10,143 bases of DNA. Origin: Candidatus Krumholzibacteriota bacterium (GTDB lineage: Bacteria > Krumholzibacteriota > Krumholzibacteriia > Krumholzibacteriales > Krumholzibacteriaceae). The stretch spans positions 1 through 10,143 of the forward strand of contig DAOVNN010000080.1 of assembly GCA_030630165.1 (NCBI GenBank), read 5' to 3'. The position numbers were made by a program, and so were the translations under genes. This document shows, piece by piece, positions 1 to 6,737 of the stretch (positions are counted from its first letter, which is position 1; each line of letters starts with the position of its first letter). The notes under the pieces are model-generated. The model had not been told where the DNA came from, did no database searches, and worked only from the letters and a program-made list of their open reading frames with translations.

Positions 1-495
1 CCTGAAATCGGCGAGCCACGGGATCCCGAATCTCGACGAGATCTTCAGGGCGGCCAGCTGGGTGCTGTCGGGGGGACTTGTTGAATAGAGAGCGTCGAAT
101 CTCTCCTCGCGGCAGAGCCGTGCGGCCGCATGGACAGCGAACGGCTTCCATCCTATATATGTATCGGGCAGTAGAAAATATTCTCCCGCCTTTCTCATCG
201 CCTCGAATCCTCCTGACGACCTCGCTCCCGCCCGCTTGCCGGACCGGTCGCCCCTCAACATTCCAAGCATCCTCCCCGCCGACAGGGAACTTGTCCTGAC
301 GATACGAACACCTTCAGGTATCTGCTCCTCAAGAGAGGAATCGCTGATCCAGAACTCTCCCGGCTTCGGGGTGACAACGGTGATATCCCAGTTCATCCTC
401 GAGAGATACTTGACGAAAGACAGCGGACGATATACTCCTCCACCTCCCGAGGGGGGGAAGAAGTTGATGAGCATCAGCAGCTTCCGGGAAGACAT
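1..495 (-). CDS. GT4-family glycosyltransferase, N-terminal part (3' end beyond the window)
   Basis: The reading frame is open from the start codon to the left edge, about 165 codons, and continues outside the window. The protein begins MSSRKLLMLINFFPPSGGGG, the beta-strand and glycine-rich loop that opens GT-B fold family 4 glycosyltransferases. Further on it has LLPDTYIGW (about residues 105-113) and YSTSPPDST followed by IPWLADFR at the cut end, both typical of the N-terminal acceptor-side domain of GT4 enzymes in capsule and O-antigen clusters. The donor-binding C-terminal domain with its E-x7-E motif is not in the window. The ATG at 495 is chosen because GGAG at 501-504 lies 5 bases upstream; an in-frame ATG at 498 is also possible but is only 2 bases from that site. 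The junction with the flippase stop reads ATGATG, so translation is probably coupled. Likely role: cytoplasmic addition of a sugar to a lipid-linked glycan. Donor and acceptor cannot be told from the sequence. Confidence 0.88.
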   Translation of the reverse strand, partial: MSSRKLLMLINFFPPSGGGGVYRPLSFVKYLSRMNWDITVVTPKPGEFWISDSSLEEQIPEGVRIVRTSSLSAGRMLGMLRGDRSGKRAGARSSGGFEAMRKAGEYFLLPDTYIGWKPFAVHAAARLCREERFDALYSTSPPDSTQLAALKISSRFGIPWLADFR

Positions 496-2039
496 CATCT
501 CTCCAGTGAAAGTACCCAGCGCACCAGTCCGGAACCGGGTCTGCCGCGGAGCATCTCCATCAGCGCCACTGCCTCCGCGGGGTCGAACAGTGATAGTTTC
601 TTAACTGCCGTACGCAGCAGGAAGGGAGCAAGCACGATGCATGCCGCGGCGGCGGGAAGGCCCCACGCGGAGCATGCCGCCGCCCCTCCTCCGGCGAAGA
701 GGACCGATACGATCAGCGCTCGCAGCATCGCCGGACCGCCGCCGCGCACATAGAGTCCCTCTCTGTGTGAGAGGAAGACCGCGGCGGAGGCCTGCACTGT
801 CGAAGCCGCTACCTGGGCGGCGGCCGTGCCGATCAGCCCGTAACGGGGAACGAGGATGAAGAGACCCGCGAAATAGACCACCGTCCAGGACAGGTCGCAG
901 ACGACGGCCCATTTCATGTAATGAAGCCCCTTCATCGCGGCGGTCAGAGGAGCTATCAGCGCGGCCACAGGAACGGTAGGCAGAAGCACGAGCAGAAGCC
1001 GGTAGGCGCCCGGGTATTCTGGACCGCTTATGAGCGTGATCATCTCCCCGCCCGTCGCCGCGGCAATGGCTGTGATTGCCAGGGCCGCCGTTACGCTCGC
1101 CTTGGTAAAGAGTCCGATCCGCCTGGAGAGATCGTCCCACCTTCCCTCTTCATAGATCCTGGTCAGCTCCGGCTGCAGCGCGACCACCGGAAAACCGAGG
1201 AATCTCTTGATGAGCTGGTTGATCCTCGAGGCGACATGATAGACCGATATAGCCGCCACAGGAAGCAGTGAGGACATCACGAATCTGTCCACGTCGGAGA
1301 AAGCCAGCGCGGCATAACTCAGTGCCACCGCACTGCCCCAGTAGCCGGCCGGCGACGGCAGCACTATCCCCCCCGCGGCCCCGCCCTCACCTTCCGGGAA
1401 GCTCTTCCTGAGGATTGTCATATAAACCGGCACCCCGGCCAGCCATACCAGGGAGTTCAGCGCGAAAAGTATGATGAAGAGAAGCTTCACATCGAGGCTT
1501 CCCAGCTGCAGCAGTATCAATGCCGTAAAAAAGATCTGGAAGACGACCTCGAATATCATCTGCAGCCGCATCTCCCGCAGCCCGCTGAGTCCCCCGTAGA
1601 GGATCAGCTTCAGTGCCAGCGCGATCGATGCAAGCACCATCCACCTCGCTGTCTCCTCCGTTACGGCGAGGTTGTCCGGCATGATGCCTATCCATTGCTT
1701 AATAGTAAAAAGCAGCGCCGTCCCGAGGACGATCACCGCCATAGAGAAGAGAAGCAGCCAGGCGGCCGCGCTCCCGCTCCGTCCCCTTTTCTGAAACGAT
1801 GGCAGATAGCGGATGAGGACCTGGGGGAACCCGACGAGGATGACGGTGGTAAGAAGCAGCGAAAAACCTCTGAGCGCGACGTAGATGCCGAACTGCTCTG
1901 AGCCCAGATACCTGCTCAGGACCCCGAGCTGGATGAGGGTGAAGACCATCTGGAGGGCGCCGGCGACCGCCAGAGCAACCGTATTCTCCGCTATCCTCGA
2001 CCGGCCCCTGTCTACCGTCTCCTCAGCCACTCGAGCCAT
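495..2039 (-). CDS. Wzx-type oligosaccharide flippase (polysaccharide biosynthesis protein, MOP superfamily)
   Basis: The predicted 514-residue integral membrane protein is the usual length for Wzx/RfbX flippases, with many hydrophobic helices (for example about residues 18-42, 52-78, 91-112, 134-150, 160-180, 187-209, 233-248, 315-337, 345-369, 378-397, 401-424, 438-477). The motif DVDRFV at 249-254, followed by a helix and the YHVASR segment at 267-272, matches the mid-protein signature of this family. MOP-superfamily flippases move undecaprenyl-linked oligosaccharides from the cytoplasmic to the periplasmic face of the inner membrane. The frame is open 438 bases further upstream, but that extension is arginine-rich, lies antiparallel to nothing conserved and overlaps the acyltransferase gene, so it is rejected. 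The ATG at 2039 overlaps the end of the acyltransferase gene by 28 bases. A GTG at 2030 is an alternative because the strong GGAGGAG abuts the ATG directly and is better spaced for the GTG. Substrate unknown; it presumably exports the glycan built by the neighbours. Confidence 0.9.
   Translation of the reverse strand: MARVAEETVDRGRSRIAENTVALAVAGALQMVFTLIQLGVLSRYLGSEQFGIYVALRGFSLLLTTVILVGFPQVLIRYLPSFQKRGRSGSAAAWLLLFSMAVIVLGTALLFTIKQWIGIMPDNLAVTEETARWMVLASIALALKLILYGGLSGLREMRLQMIFEVVFQIFFTALILLQLGSLDVKLLFIILFALNSLVWLAGVPVYMTILRKSFPEGEGGAAGGIVLPSPAGYWGSAVALSYAALAFSDVDRFVMSSLLPVAAISVYHVASRINQLIKRFLGFPVVALQPELTRIYEEGRWDDLSRRIGLFTKASVTAALAITAIAAATGGEMITLISGPEYPGAYRLLLVLLPTVPVAALIAPLTAAMKGLHYMKWAVVCDLSWTVVYFAGLFILVPRYGLIGTAAAQVAASTVQASAAVFLSHREGLYVRGGGPAMLRALIVSVLFAGGGAAACSAWGLPAAAACIVLAPFLLRTAVKKLSLFDPAEAVALMEMLRGRPGSGLVRWVLSLER
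501..504 (-). promoter_or_regulatory. Ribosome binding site for the GT4 gene
   Basis: GGAG sits inside the last codons of the flippase gene, 5 bases from the ATG at 495 and only 2 bases from the overlapping ATG at 498. It therefore favours the second ATG as the start. Confidence 0.5.
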
Positions 2040-2980
2040 CTCCTCCGTTTTTCCAGGACAGGATATAGATATTCGACGCCGCCCATCGATTCCTTGAAGA
2101 AGATCATGCCGGCGTCCCCGTCGCTGCTCCCGAGATTGAAGATCGAGCTGCCCCTGCTTATCGCCTCGCTGACAGCGACCATCACCAGGTATGCGGCCGC
2201 GTCGTATTCGTGCGCCTGAGGCGTCACGCCGGCCTGCCATGCCTGCGCCGTTCTGCCGAAATAAAAATCTACATGCGCCGCAAGCAGCGAATCCCCGATG
2301 AAAGCGCCCCAGAAACAGACACCCTCTTTTGTGCGCTTCAGAAGACTCTCGAAGAATTCCATGGGATACGGATGTACCCCTCCCCATCCGGAGGCGCCGT
2401 GAAGATAGCTGTCGTAGAAAAGTTTGAGATCGCTCTCTCCTTCGAGTCTTCTGGCGACGACACCCTCGCGCTCGCACCTGTTGCAGAGCTGCCGCCGCTT
2501 CCGGTTCATCCCCCTGCTCCTGTATTCATCGAAGGAATCGGGAAGGGTGATCATCCTGCATTCCTCCGTCCTGCGTTTCCATCCACGGGGCATCTCCAGC
2601 CCTTCCTGGAATCCCAGCAGATTAACGCCCGCACCGGCGCATCTCGGAGAGGATGCGATGGAGAAGAATGCATCGAGGAGCGTCTTACGAAGGCCCGGTT
2701 CCAGGGCAAGGGGATCGCCATATGTGCCGAATGGCAGTGCATGCAGCTTGAAAGCAGGGCCCATTTTCACCTTCGTGACAGGCATAAGCCCCACCAGTCT
2801 GCCGCCTTCGCGGGCTGTAAGCCACCCGCACTCGAACCGTGGAAATGACTCGGACAGGATATCCAGCCACGCGGGTGAATGGAAGAAAGTCGCACCCTCG
2901 AAGGCCGAAATAAACTCGATGGCTTCTTCACGTGAAAGGTCGGTTTCGAAGCGGGTCTCCACCGGTCCTCCGTTGATCAC
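2012..2980 (-). CDS. FemAB-like / GNAT-fold acyltransferase
   Basis: A soluble protein of 322 residues with the layout of FemAB-type tandem GNAT proteins. The N-terminal half carries FFHSPAWLDIL (32-42), the common 'position then W' segment of this family, and LPFGTYGDP (82-90). The middle has the basic stretch MNRKRRQLCNRCEREGV (158-174), resembling the R-R-x-x-R-K-A-x-x-x-G-V signature. The C-terminal half has GAFIGDSLLAAHVDFY (225-240), then FNLGSSDGD (281-289) and FFKESMGG (294-301), corresponding to the conserved F-K-x-x-x-G region. Family members transfer amino acids from aminoacyl-tRNA or acyl groups from CoA; the donor cannot be told here. In this setting it probably decorates a sugar of the glycan. 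The GTG start overlaps the dehydratase stop as GTGA. A second in-frame GTG at 2962 has GGAGG 4 bases upstream and could be the real start. No signal peptide or membrane helix, so a cytoplasmic step is likely. Confidence 0.8.
   Translation of the reverse strand: MINGGPVETRFETDLSREEAIEFISAFEGATFFHSPAWLDILSESFPRFECGWLTAREGGRLVGLMPVTKVKMGPAFKLHALPFGTYGDPLALEPGLRKTLLDAFFSIASSPRCAGAGVNLLGFQEGLEMPRGWKRRTEECRMITLPDSFDEYRSRGMNRKRRQLCNRCEREGVVARRLEGESDLKLFYDSYLHGASGWGGVHPYPMEFFESLLKRTKEGVCFWGAFIGDSLLAAHVDFYFGRTAQAWQAGVTPQAHEYDAAAYLVMVAVSEAISRGSSIFNLGSSDGDAGMIFFKESMGGVEYLYPVLEKRRRWLEWLRRR
2040..2046 (-). promoter_or_regulatory. Shine-Dalgarno sequence touching the flippase ATG
   Basis: GGAGGAG lies directly against the ATG at 2039, leaving almost no spacer, but its terminal AGGAG is 9 bases from the in-frame GTG at 2030. 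Either the spacing is unusually tight or translation starts at the GTG, removing three residues. The site lies inside the 3' end of the acyltransferase gene. Confidence 0.5.
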
Positions 2981-4419
2981 GAGCCTGTTCCCGGGTCGTT
3001 TCCGAAGCCGGGGATGATCTCCGACATCAGACGCAGCACGCCGTCTCTGTCCCCCGTTCTCGCCGCTTCGATGAGGCCGTCCACATCGGCCCTGAAGGTA
3101 TCACCAGTCGCCGCGGGCGATCTGGCGATCATTATCTTTTCTCCGGGTTCGGGCGGTTCCAGGGTCTCGTCGTCTCCGATCAGTACTTCATGGAGCTTCT
3201 CCCCTTCCCTCAGCCCGGTAAATTCTATCGGTATCTCAGAGTCAGGCTCGTGTCCCGTCAGCAATATTATATCCCTGGCCATATCGAGGATATTGAGCGC
3301 CTCACCCATATCAAGGATGTAGGTCTCTCCTCCCTTTCCGGACACCGATGCCTGTATGACGAGCAGTGACGCTTCCTTGACGGTCATGAAAAATCTCGTT
3401 GCCTCCGGATGGCTGACCGTCACCGGGCCGCCCCTTCCGATCTGGTTCACGAAGAGGGGGACCACGCTCCCGGTGCTGCCGATGACATTGCCGAACCGTA
3501 CGGTCATGAACCTGCAGGCGCTGTCGGGGTTTATCTTGCTCAGGTACATCTCAACGAGCCGTTTGGTCGCTCCCATCACGCCCTTGGGATCAGCCGCCTT
3601 ATCAGTGGAGATAAATACGAACCGTTCGGTCCCGCACTCCTCAACGGCTCTGGCCAGGTTGATCGTCGCTGCGATGTTGTTCAGCACAGCCTCTTCCGGG
3701 TCACGTTCCATGTAATGCACATGCTTATGAGCGGCTGTGTGATAGACCACGTCGGGGGCCAGCCTGGCTATTACCTTGTAGAGTCTCTCCGGCTCGCGCA
3801 GATTATTGATGACAGTGACCAGTTCCAGCCCCGGATTGTCGGCCTTTATCTCCTGCTCTATCGCGAAGATCCTGTTCTCCCCGCGACCGAGCATCATCAA
3901 CGATGCCGGCTTGACCCGTGCGAGCTGCCTGCAGAGCTCGCTGCCGATAGTCCCGCCCGCTCCCGTTACGAGGATCTTCTTTCCCGTCAGCCTCACCGCG
4001 GCGGCCTCAAAATCGAAGCTCACCGTCTCCCTCCCCAGGAGATCCTCCACCCTGACCTCGCGGATCTGGTCTATGTGGACAGTGCCGCGAATGATCTCCA
4101 TCACACCGGGGACTATCTTGTAAGCAACTCCCGCGCGCCGGCACCGCCTTATGATATCGCGGACGAACCTGCCCGGAGCGGTCGGGATAGCGATGATGAT
4201 CTCGTCGATATCCCGCTCAGCTACGACCGATTCGAGCTCGGTCGTTCTGCCCAGCACGGGAAATCCTTCGACTTTCATATGGGCGAGGCCGGCGTCATCG
4301 TCAAGAAATCCTTCTACGGAGGCATTGATCTCGGCAGAGCAGGCAATCTCCGAAGCGACCATCCTGGCGGCCTCGCCCGCACCGACAATAAGGATCTTTC
4401 TGCGCCTGTTTCCGATCAC
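2977..4419 (-). CDS. CapD/WbpM-like nucleotide-sugar 4,6-dehydratase lacking the membrane domain
   Basis: The protein has 480 residues and two Rossmann-type domains. The first (about 8-110) starts ILIVGAGEAAR and resembles the CoA-binding-like domain between membrane and catalytic parts of long CapD/WbpM/PglF proteins. The second (about 145-420) is the short-chain dehydrogenase-type dehydratase: TGAGGTIGSE (152-161) is the NAD(P) loop G-x-x-G-x-x-G, HTAAHKHV is at 227-234, the active site includes T272-D273-K274, and M282-x3-K286 takes the place of the usual Tyr-x3-Lys. Met at that position is known from WbpM and PglF, which convert UDP-GlcNAc to UDP-4-keto-6-deoxy-GlcNAc without C5 inversion; this activity is inferred. 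TRFFMT (341-346) and EGEKLHEVL (405-413) are further family signatures. Long homologues are about 600-660 residues with four N-terminal helices; those helices are absent here. The GTG start overlaps the propeller stop as GTGA, with only a weak ribosome site, so coupling is likely. No aminotransferase or reductase to use the keto-sugar lies in the window. Confidence 0.93.
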   Translation of the reverse strand: MIGNRRRKILIVGAGEAARMVASEIACSAEINASVEGFLDDDAGLAHMKVEGFPVLGRTTELESVVAERDIDEIIIAIPTAPGRFVRDIIRRCRRAGVAYKIVPGVMEIIRGTVHIDQIREVRVEDLLGRETVSFDFEAAAVRLTGKKILVTGAGGTIGSELCRQLARVKPASLMMLGRGENRIFAIEQEIKADNPGLELVTVINNLREPERLYKVIARLAPDVVYHTAAHKHVHYMERDPEEAVLNNIAATINLARAVEECGTERFVFISTDKAADPKGVMGATKRLVEMYLSKINPDSACRFMTVRFGNVIGSTGSVVPLFVNQIGRGGPVTVSHPEATRFFMTVKEASLLVIQASVSGKGGETYILDMGEALNILDMARDIILLTGHEPDSEIPIEFTGLREGEKLHEVLIGDDETLEPPEPGEKIMIARSPAATGDTFRADVDGLIEAARTGDRDGVLRLMSEIIPGFGNDPGTGS

Positions 4420-6737
4420 CTGATCACCGCAACCTTTCTCATCGATGTTCCCCCCGTTCCCTTCACCTGTACTATATATACTCCCGACGAGGCCTGGTAC
4501 CCGTTGAGCGTGAGGAGATCCCAGGCGACCCCGCCCTCGATCACTCCGAAAGCCTCATGTACGAGTTCGCCTTCGAGATTGTAAACACGGATATCAACCG
4601 GGCCGCTGATCCTCGCTATCCTCATCACATTGTCTCCCCTGGCGGCATGGGCCGGATTGGGATAGAGGATCATATCGGACATCGGCATCGTGATCTCCAC
4701 CGGTTCGTTAGCGTCCATACGGGCGAGCCCGTTCTCCGTTCCTATCCAGATGTAGCCGCTCGACGGGTCATAAGCAAGCGCCCGGCATGAATGATCGGGC
4801 AGGGGAGATATGACCTCTTCGGCGCGATAGATCAGATTGAGTTCGTTCTGCCACTCGAGGGCGGTAGTGTATGCCGCCGTTATCGTGCCGTCCTGGTCTA
4901 TCCTGTTCATACCCTTGTTGGTGGCGACCCACAGCCCTCCGCGGCCGTCGAATGCCAGGTCATATACCGTTCCGCCGATCAGGCCCTCCCTCTCCGCGGA
5001 AGTCTTGACTGTGAACGAATCTATCGCTCCCTGCGAATACCTGACGAGTCCAGCTGACGTTCCCACCCAGATGCTGCCGTCCGGCCCGCGTTCGATCGAC
5101 CACAGCTCGGTGCTGGGCAGCTGATCCTCATCGAGGATCGTTATCCAGTAGTCGTTGTCGCCGGAGACGAGCGTCGACCAGTCGAAACCCCACGTTCGCC
5201 AGTACATCACTCCATAGCCCCTGATGGCAAAGTACACACCCTGGTCGTCGAAGGCGCAGTCGAATATGTTTCCGCCCTCCATCGGGTAGCTTCCCGGATC
5301 CACATTCAGCCAGTCGTCTCCCGCCTGGTTCGCGATGTTGACCCCCCACATACCGCTCTCGAATGCGGCGTTGTCCGACATGAACCACCTGTTGCCTCCG
5401 GGGTCCTCGATGGCACGTATGAACCTGTCAGATGCGATCGTCCCCGTTCCGACGGCAAAATGGAGCCAGACATCGTCGTCCTTGTCGAGAGGATCTCCGA
5501 CATCGATACGGTCGAGATCGAAGTCGAGTGCGTTGCACCAGAGGAATCCCTGCGAGTCATACAGCAGCGCGAGGTTGTTGATATAGTATGAGAGCGCATC
5601 ATCATGGCCGACGTCGCTCCTGATCTTTGTATACGAGGTCCAGCTGCCCGCTGTCGAACGCAGCGAGATCCCGAACTTCCCCGTGCTTGCCCACACATTT
5701 CCCGACGGGTCGCAGTCGAGGGCCACTATCAGGTTATGCGAGAGCCCCTCCGGCTGGAACGAGGTCCAGTCCGTTCCTGTAAAACCAGTGAGATAGATCC
5801 CCCTCGAGCCTTCCTCGTAGAATCCACCACACCACGGCACACCGCTTCCGTCTACAGCGAGTGCTCCGAGGATATTTCTGGTCCAGCCGATCCTGAAATT
5901 CTCGAGGATCATGCTCTTAAGTTCATTGGTCGCCTGTGCGGCCCAGTACGAGCCGTTCCACAGATAGACCCTCTCGGGCGTGATGCAGAACAATTCCCCC
6001 CCGCCCGAGGAGACCGTGACAGGATCCATGGGCAGGCCGCCACCCAACGGGGGCCACGATCCGTCACCGAGATGCAGTATGTCGATGCCCGATACGCAGT
6101 ACACTTCCCCCCCGGAGATGCATACTGACAGGACCTCTCCGATATCGTAGAAAACATATTCGAATGTACCGCGGTTGAAGCTCGCTATCCCGTCCTCACA
6201 GGCCACCCACAGGAGATCGCCGGAGGAATCCCACACCATGTCGTGGACCGTCCGGCCGGCAGTGCTGTCGGTCAGGACCGGTTCGAGGGACGGGATGTTG
6301 TTGAAGAACTTTGCCGCCCCACCGGTGCTGCCGTAGTACAGGTCATCCTCGACCCGCAGCACACAGATGACGCTGTCACTGAGGATCCCGTTGAGCGCCT
6401 CGGTATATTCCTTCACGGAAACAGCGCCGTCAGGATCGTCGATCCTGGCTATTCCCGCGGTCCGCATGGCGGCCCATATGCTCCCTCTTCCGTCGACCGT
6501 CACTGCGGTTATATCGTTCGATCTGAGATCGAGCCCGTCGAGGTATGTCGTGAATGTCGAGTCTCCGAGATCGAAGAGGAGGATACCACCTCTCGTACCG
6601 CACCAGAGACTGTCTCCGATCACCGTCACCCGGCTGACAGAACTGGCGTCCATATATACGTTCCAGTCCCCCGGCGCCCCCTGCGCGGTCGTGGCCGCGA
6701 GAAGCGCGACGAGGATAATGCATCCGAGAGTTTTCAT
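4416..6737 (-). CDS. Secreted beta-propeller protein with C-terminal sorting-type domain
   Basis: The protein has 773 residues from the chosen start. MKTLGCIILVALLAATTAQG is a classic signal peptide with likely cleavage after A-Q-G at residue 20. The body holds repeated blades of the two-component-regulator-propeller type, each a short 'x-aromatic/hydrophobic-D-x-x-G-x-(I/L/V)-W-(V/A/I)-(G/A)-T' unit. Examples are DGRGSIWAA (82-90), DPSGNVWAST (343-352), PDGSIWVGTS (552-561), DGRGGLWVAT (597-606) and SSGYIWIGTENG (659-670). After the propeller comes ILYPNPAHAARGD (690-702), opening a beta-sandwich of about 80 residues ending GVYIVQVKG (752-760) and KVAVIR. This matches the type IX secretion sorting or FlgD-Ig-like domains of FCB-group bacteria. 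There is no histidine kinase or DNA-binding part, so it is not a regulator itself. Likely a cell-surface or secreted protein; ligand unknown. The start at 6737 is preferred over 6764 because it gives an intact signal peptide, a strong AAGGGGG site 7 bases upstream and a 4-base ATGA overlap with the upstream stop. Confidence 0.87.
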   Translation of the reverse strand: MKTLGCIILVALLAATTAQGAPGDWNVYMDASSVSRVTVIGDSLWCGTRGGILLFDLGDSTFTTYLDGLDLRSNDITAVTVDGRGSIWAAMRTAGIARIDDPDGAVSVKEYTEALNGILSDSVICVLRVEDDLYYGSTGGAAKFFNNIPSLEPVLTDSTAGRTVHDMVWDSSGDLLWVACEDGIASFNRGTFEYVFYDIGEVLSVCISGGEVYCVSGIDILHLGDGSWPPLGGGLPMDPVTVSSGGGELFCITPERVYLWNGSYWAAQATNELKSMILENFRIGWTRNILGALAVDGSGVPWCGGFYEEGSRGIYLTGFTGTDWTSFQPEGLSHNLIVALDCDPSGNVWASTGKFGISLRSTAGSWTSYTKIRSDVGHDDALSYYINNLALLYDSQGFLWCNALDFDLDRIDVGDPLDKDDDVWLHFAVGTGTIASDRFIRAIEDPGGNRWFMSDNAAFESGMWGVNIANQAGDDWLNVDPGSYPMEGGNIFDCAFDDQGVYFAIRGYGVMYWRTWGFDWSTLVSGDNDYWITILDEDQLPSTELWSIERGPDGSIWVGTSAGLVRYSQGAIDSFTVKTSAEREGLIGGTVYDLAFDGRGGLWVATNKGMNRIDQDGTITAAYTTALEWQNELNLIYRAEEVISPLPDHSCRALAYDPSSGYIWIGTENGLARMDANEPVEITMPMSDMILYPNPAHAARGDNVMRIARISGPVDIRVYNLEGELVHEAFGVIEGGVAWDLLTLNGYQASSGVYIVQVKGTGGTSMRKVAVIR

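Noticed and set aside
451..457. A run of seven G as a possible phase-variation tract in the GT4 gene
   Set aside because: On the coding strand it encodes the conserved N-F-F-P-P segment of GT4 enzymes. The run is short and the frame is intact, so slippage control is not supported.
2040..2477. A 146-residue N-terminal extension of the flippase
   Set aside because: The segment is arginine-rich with no family similarity, overlaps the acyltransferase gene in another frame, and the family-like N-terminus begins at the ATG at 2039 with a Shine-Dalgarno sequence.
3409..4584. A 391-codon open frame on the plus strand
   Set aside because: It is antisense to the dehydratase, whose active-site motifs are intact, and runs into the end of the propeller gene. 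It is a shadow of codon bias.
4416..6737. Propeller protein as a two-component regulator
   Set aside because: It has propeller blades as found in such sensors, but no transmembrane helix, kinase or DNA-binding domain follows; instead it ends in a sorting-type domain.
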